Positions 23,638-34,600 of a stretch of 64,000 nt of DNA are shown one piece after another. Below the pieces are notes generated by a model. It worked only from the letters and a program-made list of their open reading frames with translations, was not told where the DNA came from and searched no databases. The stretch's first letter is position 1. The number at the start of each line of letters is the position of its first letter. Source of the DNA: Margaritispora aquatica. Its lineage: Eukaryota; Ascomycota; Leotiomycetes; Helotiales; Discinellaceae. The position numbers and the translations under genes are program-made. The DNA lies in the NCBI GenBank assembly GCA_007644065.1, contig VJWN01000005.1, positions 1,426,001 to 1,490,000 on the forward strand. Direction: 5' to 3'.

Positions 23638-24540
23638 TCAACCTGCTGCTACTGCCGCCGCCGTCTCTTCCCTCAGGTACTCTCCTTCCTCCTCCTCCTC
23701 ATCCTCCTCCTCCTCCTCCTCCTCTTTATCGAATCCGTAATCAATCGCAACAATGGCATTGACCAGCGCCGCCACGTCGCCAGTTCGAATCGGCACTCGA
23801 TGTATCCCGTCCCATTCGAGAACGTGGGCAGCCCGTCGGTCGAAGTATTGGCGCAACATTTGCCTGTGGTGCATCAAGCCCTCGTCTCGCAGCCCATGTA
23901 CATGAACGCTCGCCACACGAATCGGGCTTTCGATGGTCGTCGCACTTGGCTCAAGAGGGGAGGAGGCCAGCGCTGCAGGAGATGCGAGATCCACGAGTCC
24001 AGCCATCCCAAGCGTCTCAGGTCCCAGGGACACCAATGGACCTCGTCCTGCTAAGAGAATGGCAAATCGGAATGTCACCCCAAGAATGCTTGACTGCCCG
24101 TATCGTTCGCGGCGAAGCTGCTGCGAGAGCAATAAGCTCGCGCTGATTTTGGCCCCCTGGCTGAAGCCGAGCAAACCATGCCATTCTCCCGTTGCACCCT
24201 GTGCATCGTCGGCGGCCATGGCTTGCCGCAATGCGCTCTCGATCTCCAGCACCCTGCACTGCGTCTCCACCTCGACAGCATCGTCTGGTCCCCATCGCAC
24301 CCAGCCAAAGAAAGGACCATAACTTCCATACACAGAGGTCACGTCTGGCCCAGGCGCGGATGGGAAAGGGCCTTGAGGAAAACACAGTCTGTATCTGGTT
24401 CGCAATGCTCGTTCGAGTACACGACACTGGGCTCGGAAGATCCTGGCATTGGTACCACCGCCGTGGAGGCACAGAAGGCGGGGCAGATTCAGTGTGGATT
24501 CGTGGGACTCTGCAGCGGGCTGGTGGGTATCTAGTATCAT
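23638..24540 (-). CDS. FSH-family serine hydrolase (AfoC/PigG-like role)
   Basis: Single exon, 300 residues. The alpha/beta-hydrolase fold is shown by LLCLHGGGTN near residue 23, the nucleophile Ser127 in GFSQGAK, the acid in HGLRDEG and the His in DGIHRVP. FSH1-type hydrolases recur in azaphilone and asperfuranone clusters, where they are thought to help release, trim or hand over the HR-PKS chain. The tail from about residue 272 is an almost pure Glu/Asp run encoded by a GAG/TCC-type repeat; it lies outside the fold and looks like a microsatellite expansion in the coding end. The gene is divergent from the acyltransferase and shares an 827-bp promoter with it. Confidence 0.9.
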   Translation of the reverse strand: MILDTHQPAAESHESTLNLPRLLCLHGGGTNARIFRAQCRVLERALRTRYRLCFPQGPFPSAPGPDVTSVYGSYGPFFGWVRWGPDDAVEVETQCRVLEIESALRQAMAADDAQGATGEWHGLLGFSQGAKISASLLLSQQLRRERYGQSSILGVTFRFAILLAGRGPLVSLGPETLGMAGLVDLASPAALASSPLEPSATTIESPIRVASVHVHGLRDEGLMHHRQMLRQYFDRRAAHVLEWDGIHRVPIRTGDVAALVNAIVAIDYGFDKEEEEEEEDEEEEEGEYLREETAAAVAAG

Positions 24541-24750
24541 GATGAATTGGGAACAGCTGCAATGGCTACACTGTTAATTTTGGAACGTTTTCTTTGCCGA
24601 ATTTGGTTCAATGGTGGGTGGTGATGCAGGCAAAAACTTCATCAGTCGCGCACGGAGATTCGATACGCGTCGAGTATAAGACCTTCAACTTCAAGCCCAG
24701 CTTAACAATGCTTCCACACACTGTACGCCAAGTATAGGGCATTCAAATCA

Positions 24751-24761
24751 CGGAGTTATAT
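24751..24761 (+). promoter_or_regulatory. CGGAGTTATAT element in the FSH/acyltransferase promoter
   Basis: Identical over 11 bp to the inverted site at 52970-52980, also in a divergent promoter. A variant of the cluster core. Confidence 0.5.
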
Positions 24762-25120
24762 TCCATTCACGACTGGGATCACCGGCGCCAGGACTTTCCC
24801 GCACGACACATCCGTCAACCAAGAAAGCTTCTCTCCAAAATGCGGGCACTACCCAGAAAGCTTGGACGGGGAAGACAGGTGGAGAAGCTTGGCTGAGGCG
24901 CTATTTAAATTGATTAGAGTTGACCAACAGTACTGGAACCCGCATCGCACCCATTCAGTCTTCCCTTGCAGCAGCAAGCTTCTCATCATATCATTACTAG
25001 TCTTCTCAGGATGCATGCATATCTAACGTGCGAAACCGGTCCAACGGCTAAAAGGCTAAAAGACCGTTCGTAAGCAAATTCCCAATATGCCCCTCGAAAG
25101 GGCCCTCCCGGACTTGACTT

Positions 25121-25130
25121 CGGAGTATCT
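25121..25130 (+). promoter_or_regulatory. CGGAGTATCT variant element upstream of the acyltransferase
   Basis: One mismatch to the exact CGGAGTTTCT element, about 240 bp from the acyltransferase start codon. Confidence 0.35.
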
Positions 25131-25367
25131 ATATTCACTTCGCGATGGACAAACACCAAAGAAATGCATATAGAATTATAGGAATTCAAAAATGCAACAT
25201 TGGATGTTGGTTCGTACAGCTGTCAGGCCTAAAAATATCCATATACATAGGGCCGCAAGATGGATCTGGAAGAAAGTCGTCTCCTCTTTCCACCACTCTG
25301 CTGTCTCGGGAGTGAGTGAGAACATACTGTCCAGAATTCGAACCCTTCAACTTCCCATTCACACAAC

Positions 25368-26753
25368 ATGGAAGGAACCAACGGAAATCCCCCAGATGCC
25401 ATGGCGAAACAGCCCATCTATCTGGAGGTAATGGGCCAATTCCCTCAATTGAAAACCTACAACCACGGAACGGCACTTTTCAAGATCGCTGACGACGTAT
25501 CTCGCGACGTGGTGGTAAAAGATCTCGAGGCAGCGGGGGCGAAGATCGTGGCCAAGATCCCATGGTTGGCACAACAAGTGGTGCGGGAGGGTATGGGTCC
25601 TGACAACTCCGGGACATTCAAGACCGCACCATGGCCAGCTGATCTGCCTCCTAACAGCCTGATCCGGGTAAAGGATTGCTCCGACTTATGTCCAACATAC
25701 GAAGAGTTGCACGCCAAGCAGTGTCCCGTGCAGCTGCTTGATGGCAAAATCCTCTGCCCCATGCCTGGCTTCCCAATTTCCTATGACGAGTCAGTGACTG
25801 GTCCAGCGCCAGCATGTATTATTCAGGTCAACTTCATCAAAGGCGGTGCCCTCTTGACCTTCTCGAATCAGCACAATGTCATGGACGGAACGGGCATATT
25901 CCAAGTAGTCGCATTGGTTGCCATGGTGATGAACGGCGAAGAAATTCCAGAGCAGGCTATTGAGCAAGGAAACCGCGATCCTGCTACGGTCGTACCGTTG
26001 TACGGCCCAGAAGTCAAGATTCGAGATCATGAGTATCTCAAAGCTCCACCGCCAGCTCCGCCAGTCCATCTCGCGCCTGCGAAGTGGGCGCAGCTCAAAT
26101 TTTTCAGGAAAGATCTTCCCAAAGTCAAGTCACTGGCAAGCGATCCCAATGGATACGATGCATCAGTGCCCTTCATCTCGTCTGGCGACGCTGTGAGTGC
26201 GCTTTACTGGAAAACTCTGGCCAAAGCACGAGTTGCCAACGGTCAGGACCCATCTGCCACCTCGAAATTCTCCCGCGCCATCGATGCGAGAGGTGTTCTC
26301 AAGGTGCCTATGTCGTACATGGGCCAGATGGTGTATTTCTCGCCCAGCTGGCTCACCTATCAGGAGCTCATAGATTTGCCCCTCTCCGCCGTCGCTTCCA
26401 AGATGCGGAAGAACCTGAACGAAGTGAATACTGAGTGGGCGGTGCGAAGCTACGCCACGTATATCTCGCAGTTCCCAGACAAGACGAAACTCGCATACAC
26501 AGGTCCTTTCAATCGTGCCATCGACATTGCCTCGTCGTCCATGGCGCAAGCGGCTTTAGTTCTGAAGTTTGGCGTGCTCGGCGTGCCAGAGTATATTCGC
26601 CGCCCCAACATGTGGCCCATACCAGGCACTTTTTACATCTACCCTCCCGAGGCATCAGGAGATCTCAATCTGCTCGTCTGTTTGAACGACTATGAGATGA
26701 ACGCCTTGAGGACTGACCCTCTGTGGGCTCAATGCACGGAATTTATTGGTTAA
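25368..26753 (+). CDS. BAHD-like O-acyltransferase
   Basis: Single exon, 461 residues, the usual length for fungal members of the transferase family (PF02458-type). The catalytic HXXXD is clear: His169-Asp173 in NQHNVMDG. The second family block (DFGWG) is not recognisable near the C-terminus, which is common in fungal relatives. It is cytosolic, without a signal peptide. Homologues of this type in azaphilone clusters (AzaD, CazE, PigD classes) transfer an acyl group to a pyran-ring alcohol, and in some pathways that group then cyclises to a lactone. It lies between the FSH hydrolase and the HR-PKS and probably acts late. The acyl donor cannot be told from the sequence. Confidence 0.9.
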   Translation: MEGTNGNPPDAMAKQPIYLEVMGQFPQLKTYNHGTALFKIADDVSRDVVVKDLEAAGAKIVAKIPWLAQQVVREGMGPDNSGTFKTAPWPADLPPNSLIRVKDCSDLCPTYEELHAKQCPVQLLDGKILCPMPGFPISYDESVTGPAPACIIQVNFIKGGALLTFSNQHNVMDGTGIFQVVALVAMVMNGEEIPEQAIEQGNRDPATVVPLYGPEVKIRDHEYLKAPPPAPPVHLAPAKWAQLKFFRKDLPKVKSLASDPNGYDASVPFISSGDAVSALYWKTLAKARVANGQDPSATSKFSRAIDARGVLKVPMSYMGQMVYFSPSWLTYQELIDLPLSAVASKMRKNLNEVNTEWAVRSYATYISQFPDKTKLAYTGPFNRAIDIASSSMAQAALVLKFGVLGVPEYIRRPNMWPIPGTFYIYPPEASGDLNLLVCLNDYEMNALRTDPLWAQCTEFIG

Positions 26754-28611
26754 TTGATTCCTGATTCTCACTCCGACTGTTTTATTTTATTTTGATATCA
26801 TTAATTGATAACCATCCCGATGTTTTGGCACTACGTGAATTCTACATCTACTCAAAAATTGATGAACGTCGCCCCTTTTTCGCCCCTTTCTCGAAACCGT
26901 GAAAACACGTGATACCACATATTTTTTTTGGCGAGGTTGAACAGTATACCAATGGAAATTTCCAAGAATTGCTTCATTTCAACAGAGATCGTTACTTTAG
27001 CTTGACAAGCATGAAGAAAACTCCCATGATCAAGAATCAATGACACTGGAGCGCTGTTCTTCAGATTTCCCCGCACTGCCTTTCCTCTCATACAATGCAC
27101 ATGTGGCTCGGCTCGCTCTTGATTGATACTGTATTGTATTCCCTAAGGAACAGTAGATAGATAGCTCACTCACTCACTCACTCGCAAGAGGGAAGGAAAA
27201 TTGAGAGCCATCATCTCACGATATCAGGAACAGGAAGAGGAACAGGGACAGAGAATCTAAGTTTCTACCACACGAGCATGAGCACGAACACGAGCACATG
27301 ATAAGATGAGAAGAAGCCAAACTCGCCTGCGATGGAATTGCAAATCGATACAGTAGGTAGATAGGTAGGTAGATAGCAGAGGAAGGATAAGATGAAACCA
27401 AACTCATCTACTCGGTCAAGGGCTAAGAAGATGCCGGAGTTTCTCAACCTACATCTGGACTGAATACTCCGCGCCGTCCCAATTTCTTTCTCCCCCCCCC
27501 CAAAAAATGAAAATCCAACCGTCAACGTAAATGTTAAACACGAATACAGACCAGGCCAGGACAGGACTGACGGGTGAAATAAAAATAGAAATCATGGAGA
27601 ATCTGTAAAAAAAAAAAAAAGTGAGGCTTCGGCTGGACTTGGACCTGGACTTGAACTTGACCCCCCACCCCCCACTCCCCCTCTCTTTCGCTCAGGAACA
27701 TGTGGCTATGGCTCGACCTCCACTGTCTACCTGCATCTTTTGCATCTTCTGCAATCTGCATCTCAGCATATCTGCACACATCTGCACTGCAACGGCACAT
27801 CTGCAATCTGCAGCAGCGCAGAACTGCATGGCGTGGCATGGCATGGCATGGCATGGCATGGCGTCGAGTAGTGGGTAGTGGGTTAGTGGGTAATGCGTAA
27901 TGCGTAATGTGCCTCCCAAGATAGGTAGGTAGGTAGGGTTTATCGGATTGCCCGCCGACGAGGAGGTAACGAGCCGTTCCCTCGCTTATACTGTACTGCA
28001 GTCCTGAAGCGCTTCGATGCATTTTCTCCGAATGGATGGTTTTTGTCGTCCCCGTGGGCGGCTTCAACTTTAGCTTCGGCGTCTGAGAAAGGCAGTAAGC
28101 TCTGGCTCGGAGTATCTTGTCGGCTACTTGGGGTGCTATGGGACCCATTAGAACATGGTGGCTGTCATGGACAGCTACGGTCGGCCGGTCTGGTAGAGAA
28201 CAACAGTCAGTGTACAGTCGAATCAAACTCCTGCGCCGACACCTGGAATATGGAGTTTTGCAAGAGAAACGTTGTATCCAAAAATTGTCCTCGAAGGAAT
28301 GGTGGCCATGGGCACGCAAGAGGGGCTGCCAATCCAAACTTTCCCCCGTAACAAGAGTAAGTGCACTCTTTTAAGATACAATCTACACCCTTTATCAGGT
28401 GAGAAGAGTGAGGAAGGATCGAAAGCAGTTCGACCACCTCTCTCCTTGGGATTCCAATCTCATCACGTATCCAACCCGGCACACCAACATCCTTCTAGAT
28501 AGATAGACCCTTTCACCTACCTACCGCGCTCCTAGGAAAAGAGGTCCAGACTATCGCTATCACGGAGACCTCAACGTAACAGACCAAAACATCTTCATCC
28601 CCTCAACCACG
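26754..28611. other. intergenic region upstream of the HR-PKS
   Basis: 1.86 kb with no gene I accept. It holds one exact CGGAGTTTCT element at 27435, short GGTA and GCATG runs (27830-27862), and C-rich and A-rich tracts. The 800-bp open frame on the minus strand here is built from the repeats. Confidence 0.6.
27435..27444 (+). promoter_or_regulatory. CGGAGTTTCT element upstream of the HR-PKS
   Basis: Exact 10-mer, 1.17 kb from the HR-PKS start codon. Confidence 0.5.
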
Positions 28612-31600
28612 ATGGCAGACCCAAACAATGTGCCGATTGCCATCATCGGCATGGCCTGTCGGTTTGCTGGCGGCGTCGACACGCCAAGCAAGCTCTGGGA
28701 TATCTGCACGGAAGGGAGAAGTGCGTGGAGTGAAATCCCGGCTTCGAGATTCAACCTGCAAGGCATCTACCATCCAAGCGGAGCCAAGGTCAACACAGTA
28801 AGTGCTCCCCTCCGATCACGTGTTCGTGTAATGATGCTTACCTTGTGCGTGAAATAGTCAAATGTGATCGGTGGCCATTTCTTAGAAGAGGATGTCGCCT
28901 TGTTTGATGCGGGCTTCTTCAACTTCCCAGCAGAGCTAGCTTCGGTATGTTTTGTCCAAATCCTGCCAGTCAGCATGATCTAACAGATGGCAGAGTTTTG
29001 ATCCTCAATTCAGGCTCCAACTTGAGAATACCTATGAGGCATTGGAAAGCGGTAAGGAAATACACATAACAAAGAACACGTGCGGTTGTATCAAAGAGGC
29101 TGACTATTGGATACATAGCTGGTCTTTCATTACAAAGTGTTGCGGGATCGAACACCTCCGTATTCGCTGGTTCCTTCTTTAAAGATTACAATGATGCACA
29201 TCTTCGAGATCCAGAAACGCTACCGCGGTCTCTGCTCATGGGAGTTGGAGCTGCGATGGCTTCGAATCGATTGTCTCATTTCTTCGATCTTCGAGGTGCC
29301 TCCATTTCAATCGATACTGGATGTTCCACTACCTTGACAGCATTACACCAAGCTTGCCAGAATTTAAGAGCTGGCGAATCAGATATGTCTATAATTGGTG
29401 GAGCCAATGTGATGCTGAACCCGGACAATTTTATCATCATGTCCTCGTTGACTTTACTTTCTCCAGCTGGAAGATCGTATGCGTTTGACAGCCGTGCCAG
29501 TGGTTATGGTCGAGGAGAGGGAAGTGCCACGGTCATTATCAAGCGTCTCGACGACGCCCTCCGTGATGGTGATCCAATTAGAGCAATCATTAGAGGAAGT
29601 GCCTGCAACCAGGACGGCAAGACCGAAACCATTACGACACCCAGCCAAGAAGCTCAGGAAGAGCTTATTCGCTTGTGCTATTCCCGAGCTGGTCTTAATC
29701 TCTCAGATACAACATATTTTGAAGCACAGTAAGTACTTTCCAAAATTGGCAGCGAGTGTAAAATATCTGTCACTCGACAGATGTTAAAACTTAGCAAAGG
29801 CTTTTCGATTCTGGTTTTCTCTGCTGCCTTACGAACAAAACTAATCTCTCGGTGTTCTAGCGGTACTGGTACGCCTACTGGGGACCCTATAGAAGCCAGA
29901 GCTATTGCCTCAGTCTTCCGGGAGAAGCGATCACCAGAACATCCTCTCCTCATCGGTTCTGTAAAAACGAACGTCGGACATTGCGAGACTGCGTCTGGTC
30001 TCGCAAGCATCATCAAGGTCACCATGGCGCTCGAGAAAGGTGTCATTCCACCGAGCATCAACTTTGAGGAAGAGAACAAAAACATTCATTTGACACAATG
30101 GAACTTGAAGGTAAAGATAAGAAGCTCTGGAAAACGTAAGAAGATTCAAACTAATCAAGTGACAGCTTCCAAGAGAAGTCGAAGTCTGGCCAGAAGTCAA
30201 CGGCATCCGCAGAGCCTCAGTGAACAACTTTGGCTATGGTGGAACAAACGCTCACATCATAATGGAAAGCTATGAATCATATTTGGCTGGCCAAAAACAA
30301 AATGCAACCAAGTTGATCTCTATTCCTGAGAAAGACACAGAGATAGCCAACAGCGAGATCTCAAGTGACGAAGGCATCGTTCTGGGGACTCTGAAGAACG
30401 ACATCGCCGGCTACTACACTCCAAGCGACTCCAACGACTCAGATGAAGAAGGTCATAACAAGACAGATATTTCACTCAAGCTTGCCCAGAGCCAGGCCGT
30501 GGAAAAGCACGCAACTGATCTCATCGTAGTGGATGAGGCAACCGCGAAGGAAAATCAGGACAAGCTTAAATCGCGTGTCATCAGGATCACTGGAAAAGAT
30601 GAGCAGGCAGCTGTGGCAACGGCTACCAAACTGAAGGATTACCTTCAAAGTACCACGATCCAAGACGAGACGAGACTTCTAGATGATCTTGCATATACTC
30701 TGGGACAACGACGGTCCGTCTTGCCTTGGGCGAGCGCTGCCTCTGTGGACAGCATCCCAAGCTTGATCAAAGCTTTAGAATTCGGCAAATTCAAACCCTC
30801 GAGGACAAACGAAACTCCCAAGATTGGCTTCGTGTTCACCGGGCAAGGCGCACAATGGTGGGCTATGGGCCGTGAATTGATCGAATCTTACCCTGTCTTC
30901 AAGCAGACTGTCGTTGAGGCTGAAGGCTACTTGAGCGAGTTCGGCTGTGAGTGGTCGCTGATTGGTAAGTTATCCTTATTTTCATCCGTGCGTCTTCCAG
31001 GAAATGTCTGGTGCTGTACTAATCGCATCTCGGCTATTTGGGAAATGGCAGACTGATTAACATGAAATAGATGAGTTGACCAAATCGGCCGAAACCACCA
31101 GGGTGAACGAGCTTGCTATGAGCACGCCTCTCACAGCAGTGGTTCAGATTGGTGTTGTTCGTCTCCTTCGATCATGGGGAATCATCCCATCGGCGGTCAC
31201 TTCTCACTCTAGTGGAGAGATCGCTGCAGCATACACTGCAGGTGCTCTGACTCTGCGAGCAGCCATGGCTATTGGCTTTGCTCGTGGTCAATGCGCTGGA
31301 AGCCAAGATCCATCCCTCAACCGTAAAGGTGGTATGGTCGCAGTCGGTCTAGGTGCTGACGACGTGCAGAAGTATATCGACCGTGTAACATCAGGTCAAG
31401 TTGTTGTGGTAAGTCCTCTTGTTCTCATATTAGATAGGCCTCAACCGTCAGTCTCTGAAGATATAAGTACGCTTACCACAAAATAGGCTTGTCTGAACTC
31501 ACCAAGCAGTTCTACTGTCAGTGGTGACGTCTCAGGTGTGGAAGAACTCCAAAAGTATCTACAAGAAGAGGATATCTTTGTGAGACGCCTGAAGATTGAC

Positions 31601-34600
31601 GCCGCTTACCACTCCCACCACATGAAGTTCATCGAAGCTCCATACCTTGCTTGGCTGGAGAATCTCATCACTGAAGAGGGCACTCTAGATGAGAATATCA
31701 TCTACTCGTCCCCCACGACTGGAAAGAGAGAGACTTCTGGAAAGCTGATCTCCAGTCCACAGCATTGGGTAACAAGCTTGACGCATCCAGTCCAATTCGT
31801 TGATTCCTTCCGCAACATGTGCTTTGAAGATGCCTCATCTACAGTGTCCAGCGTTGATGTTGTCATTGAAGTTGGTCCCCATGCTGCACTGGGTGGTCCC
31901 ATCCAGGAAATTATCAGTCGACCAGAATTCAAGGGCTGCAAGGTCAAGTACTTCCCCTCTCTCATCAGAAAGAGCAGCGCTGTAGACACAATGCAGGCAT
32001 TGGTCTCTGACTTGATCCGTTCGGGATTTCCAGTCAACATGGAATCCATCAACTTCCCATTCGGGAAACGCGGTGTCTCTGTACTATGCGATCTTCCCCG
32101 CTATCCTTGGAATCACACTATTAGACATTGGTCCGAGCCAAGGATCAACAAGTCTCACAGATTCCGCAAGCATGCTCCCCATGATCTTTTGGGCCACCAC
32201 GTCTTGGGCACCAATATGCTAACACCATCATGGAGACATCTAGTCCGAATTGCAGAGCTCCCAGTAAGTTTCAAGCCAATCTCACATTCCCAATTCTCCC
32301 CATGATATCTCTATGTGTGATGCATTTATAACCAACTTACTTTGACTCTCAAGTGGCTTCGCGATCACGTCGTACAATCCCAGATCCTCTATCCAGGTGC
32401 TGGTTATCTTTGTATGGCTATCGAAGCTGCTCACCAGACAGCCAAGGCCAGCGATAATATTGTCCTCGGATACGAACTCCGTGATATCGACTTTCTACAA
32501 GCACTTGTGGTTCCAGACACTGTAGAGGGAATCGAAGTCCAGATCACTTTCCGTCAAGCTAGTGAAAAGGCCATCTACGCAAAGGGATGGAAAGAGTTCG
32601 TGGTTTATTCAGTAACAACTGATAACCAGTGGATCGAGCACTGCAAAGGTCTTGTCAAAACAAATGTTATCACACAAGTCGGCAATGATGATTCTGCAGC
32701 AGTAGCTGAGGAGCAAGCTCAGTGGAGTCCTCCTGCATCCGCAAAAAACCAGCTTTCCGGACATTCAGAGGCTTCAGAGTACCGCAAATACATCCACCCT
32801 AGGGATGTGTATCAAAGCATGAGCTCGGTAACCATTTGTCATGGACCGATTTTCCAAAATCTCGCAAGCACGAAAGCCCGTGGCAACCAGTCAGTCACCA
32901 CTTTCACAATCGCGGATACAGCAGCCACCATGCCATATCAACACCAACACCCACATGTTATCGACCCAACAACACTCGATTCGCTCTTCCAAGCTGGTTA
33001 CGCCGGATACATTGCGACGCCTGGAATCCCCAAGCTTGCGACACCCCTTGTTCCACGATCGATCAAGAAGTTGTACTTAGCTCACAACATCGTCAGCAAG
33101 GCCGGTGCCGAATTGAAGGCGTTTCTTGATATGAATAAGGCAACCACGCAAGGGTTCGATACTGATATTGTAGTTGTCGATGATGCAATTTCGAGCAGCA
33201 TCCCAGTCCTGAAGATGGAGAATTTCGTTACTCAATCATTGGGTAATGTTCTTGCGCAGACCGATGATTCTTATGAGAATGAAAAATTGGCGACCGTCAA
33301 ATGGGCACCTGATGTTTCACTGGCCAGCTCTGACTACATCAAGAAGCAGCTAGGCGCCACAATCACAACATCCGAGTCTGAGATTATTATGGACTTGAAG
33401 CGTCTAACCATTCATTTTATCAGTGGAGCACTTTCCGACCTGACTGATGAGGACGTCGTCGGAGCAGAATGGTATCATCAAAAGTTTGTAACATGGATGC
33501 GATCCCAGCTTGAGTTGGCACAGCAGAACAAGCTTGCCCATAACAGCTCAGAATGGATCAATGATAGTGCTGAGGAAAGGGCAAAGCTTGTTGAGAAGAC
33601 AAATGCTTCCAGCGTGAACGGAGAGATGGTCTGCCGCCTCGGACCAAAGGTTGTCTCCATGTTGAGAAAAGAGGTGACACCCTTGGAATTGATGCTCGAA
33701 GATAAGCTTCTCTACAGGTACTACGTTGATGCTCTGGGTTGGAACAGATCTAGTCAGCAAGTTGGCAAATTGGTCAAGATGTTTGCCCACAAGAACCCAA
33801 GAGCCAAGATCCTCGAGATCGGTGGAGGAACTGGCGGTACCACCCAATATACTCTCAATGCACTTGGAACATCCAGCACTGGTGGCCCACTTGCAGCTTC
33901 ATACGACTTTACTGATATCTCATCCGGATTCTTCGAGGCTGCACAGCAGAAGTTCGCCGAATGGGAGAGCATTGTCAGATACAAGAAACTAGATATTGAG
34001 CAAGATGTTGTGAAGCAGGGCTTCGAGGCTGGTTCATATGATTTAATCATTGCCTGCCAGGTACTCCACGCAACGAAGAACATGGAACATACCATGACCA
34101 ATGTTCGCAATCTCTTGAAGCCCGGTGGTAAATTGGTCCTCTTTGAGACCACACAAGATCCAACTGATCTATTCTTCACATTTGGTCTGTTACCCGGATG
34201 GTGGCTAAGTGAGGAGGATGAGCGCAAATATGGCCCATCTCTCTCAATCGATATGTGGAATCGCACATTGAAGGCAACTGGCTTCACTGGCGTGGATACC
34301 GAAACACACGACTGCGACAGTGATGCATTGTACTCCTTCAGTGTCATGACCTCAACTGCCAAATCATCTACACCACGAGCTTATGACTCCGATGTCGTTA
34401 TCGTGACTGGCTCGACCGTACCACCACGTCACTGGATCGACCATTTGACAGGCTCTATTGCTAATGTGATCGGAGCTGCCCCAACGGTCGCAAATCTGGA
34501 AACTGTGGATGCCACCGGGAAGATCTGCATCTTCATCGGAGACTTGGAAGGTTCAATCCTCAAAGAGCCCACTCGGGAGCAATTCGAAAACATCAGATGC

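Larger units (their letters stand above)
24541..25367. other. bidirectional promoter between the FSH hydrolase and the acyltransferase
   Basis: 827 bp between two divergent start codons. It holds CGGAGTTATAT at 24751 and CGGAGTATCT at 25121, variants of the cluster element, and a TATTTAAAT stretch near 24902. No gene is seen. Confidence 0.6.

Noticed and set aside
27534..28337. A 267-codon frame on the minus strand upstream of the HR-PKS
   Set aside because: Its residues follow GCATG and TACC repeats, no domain is present, and it overlaps the HR-PKS control region.
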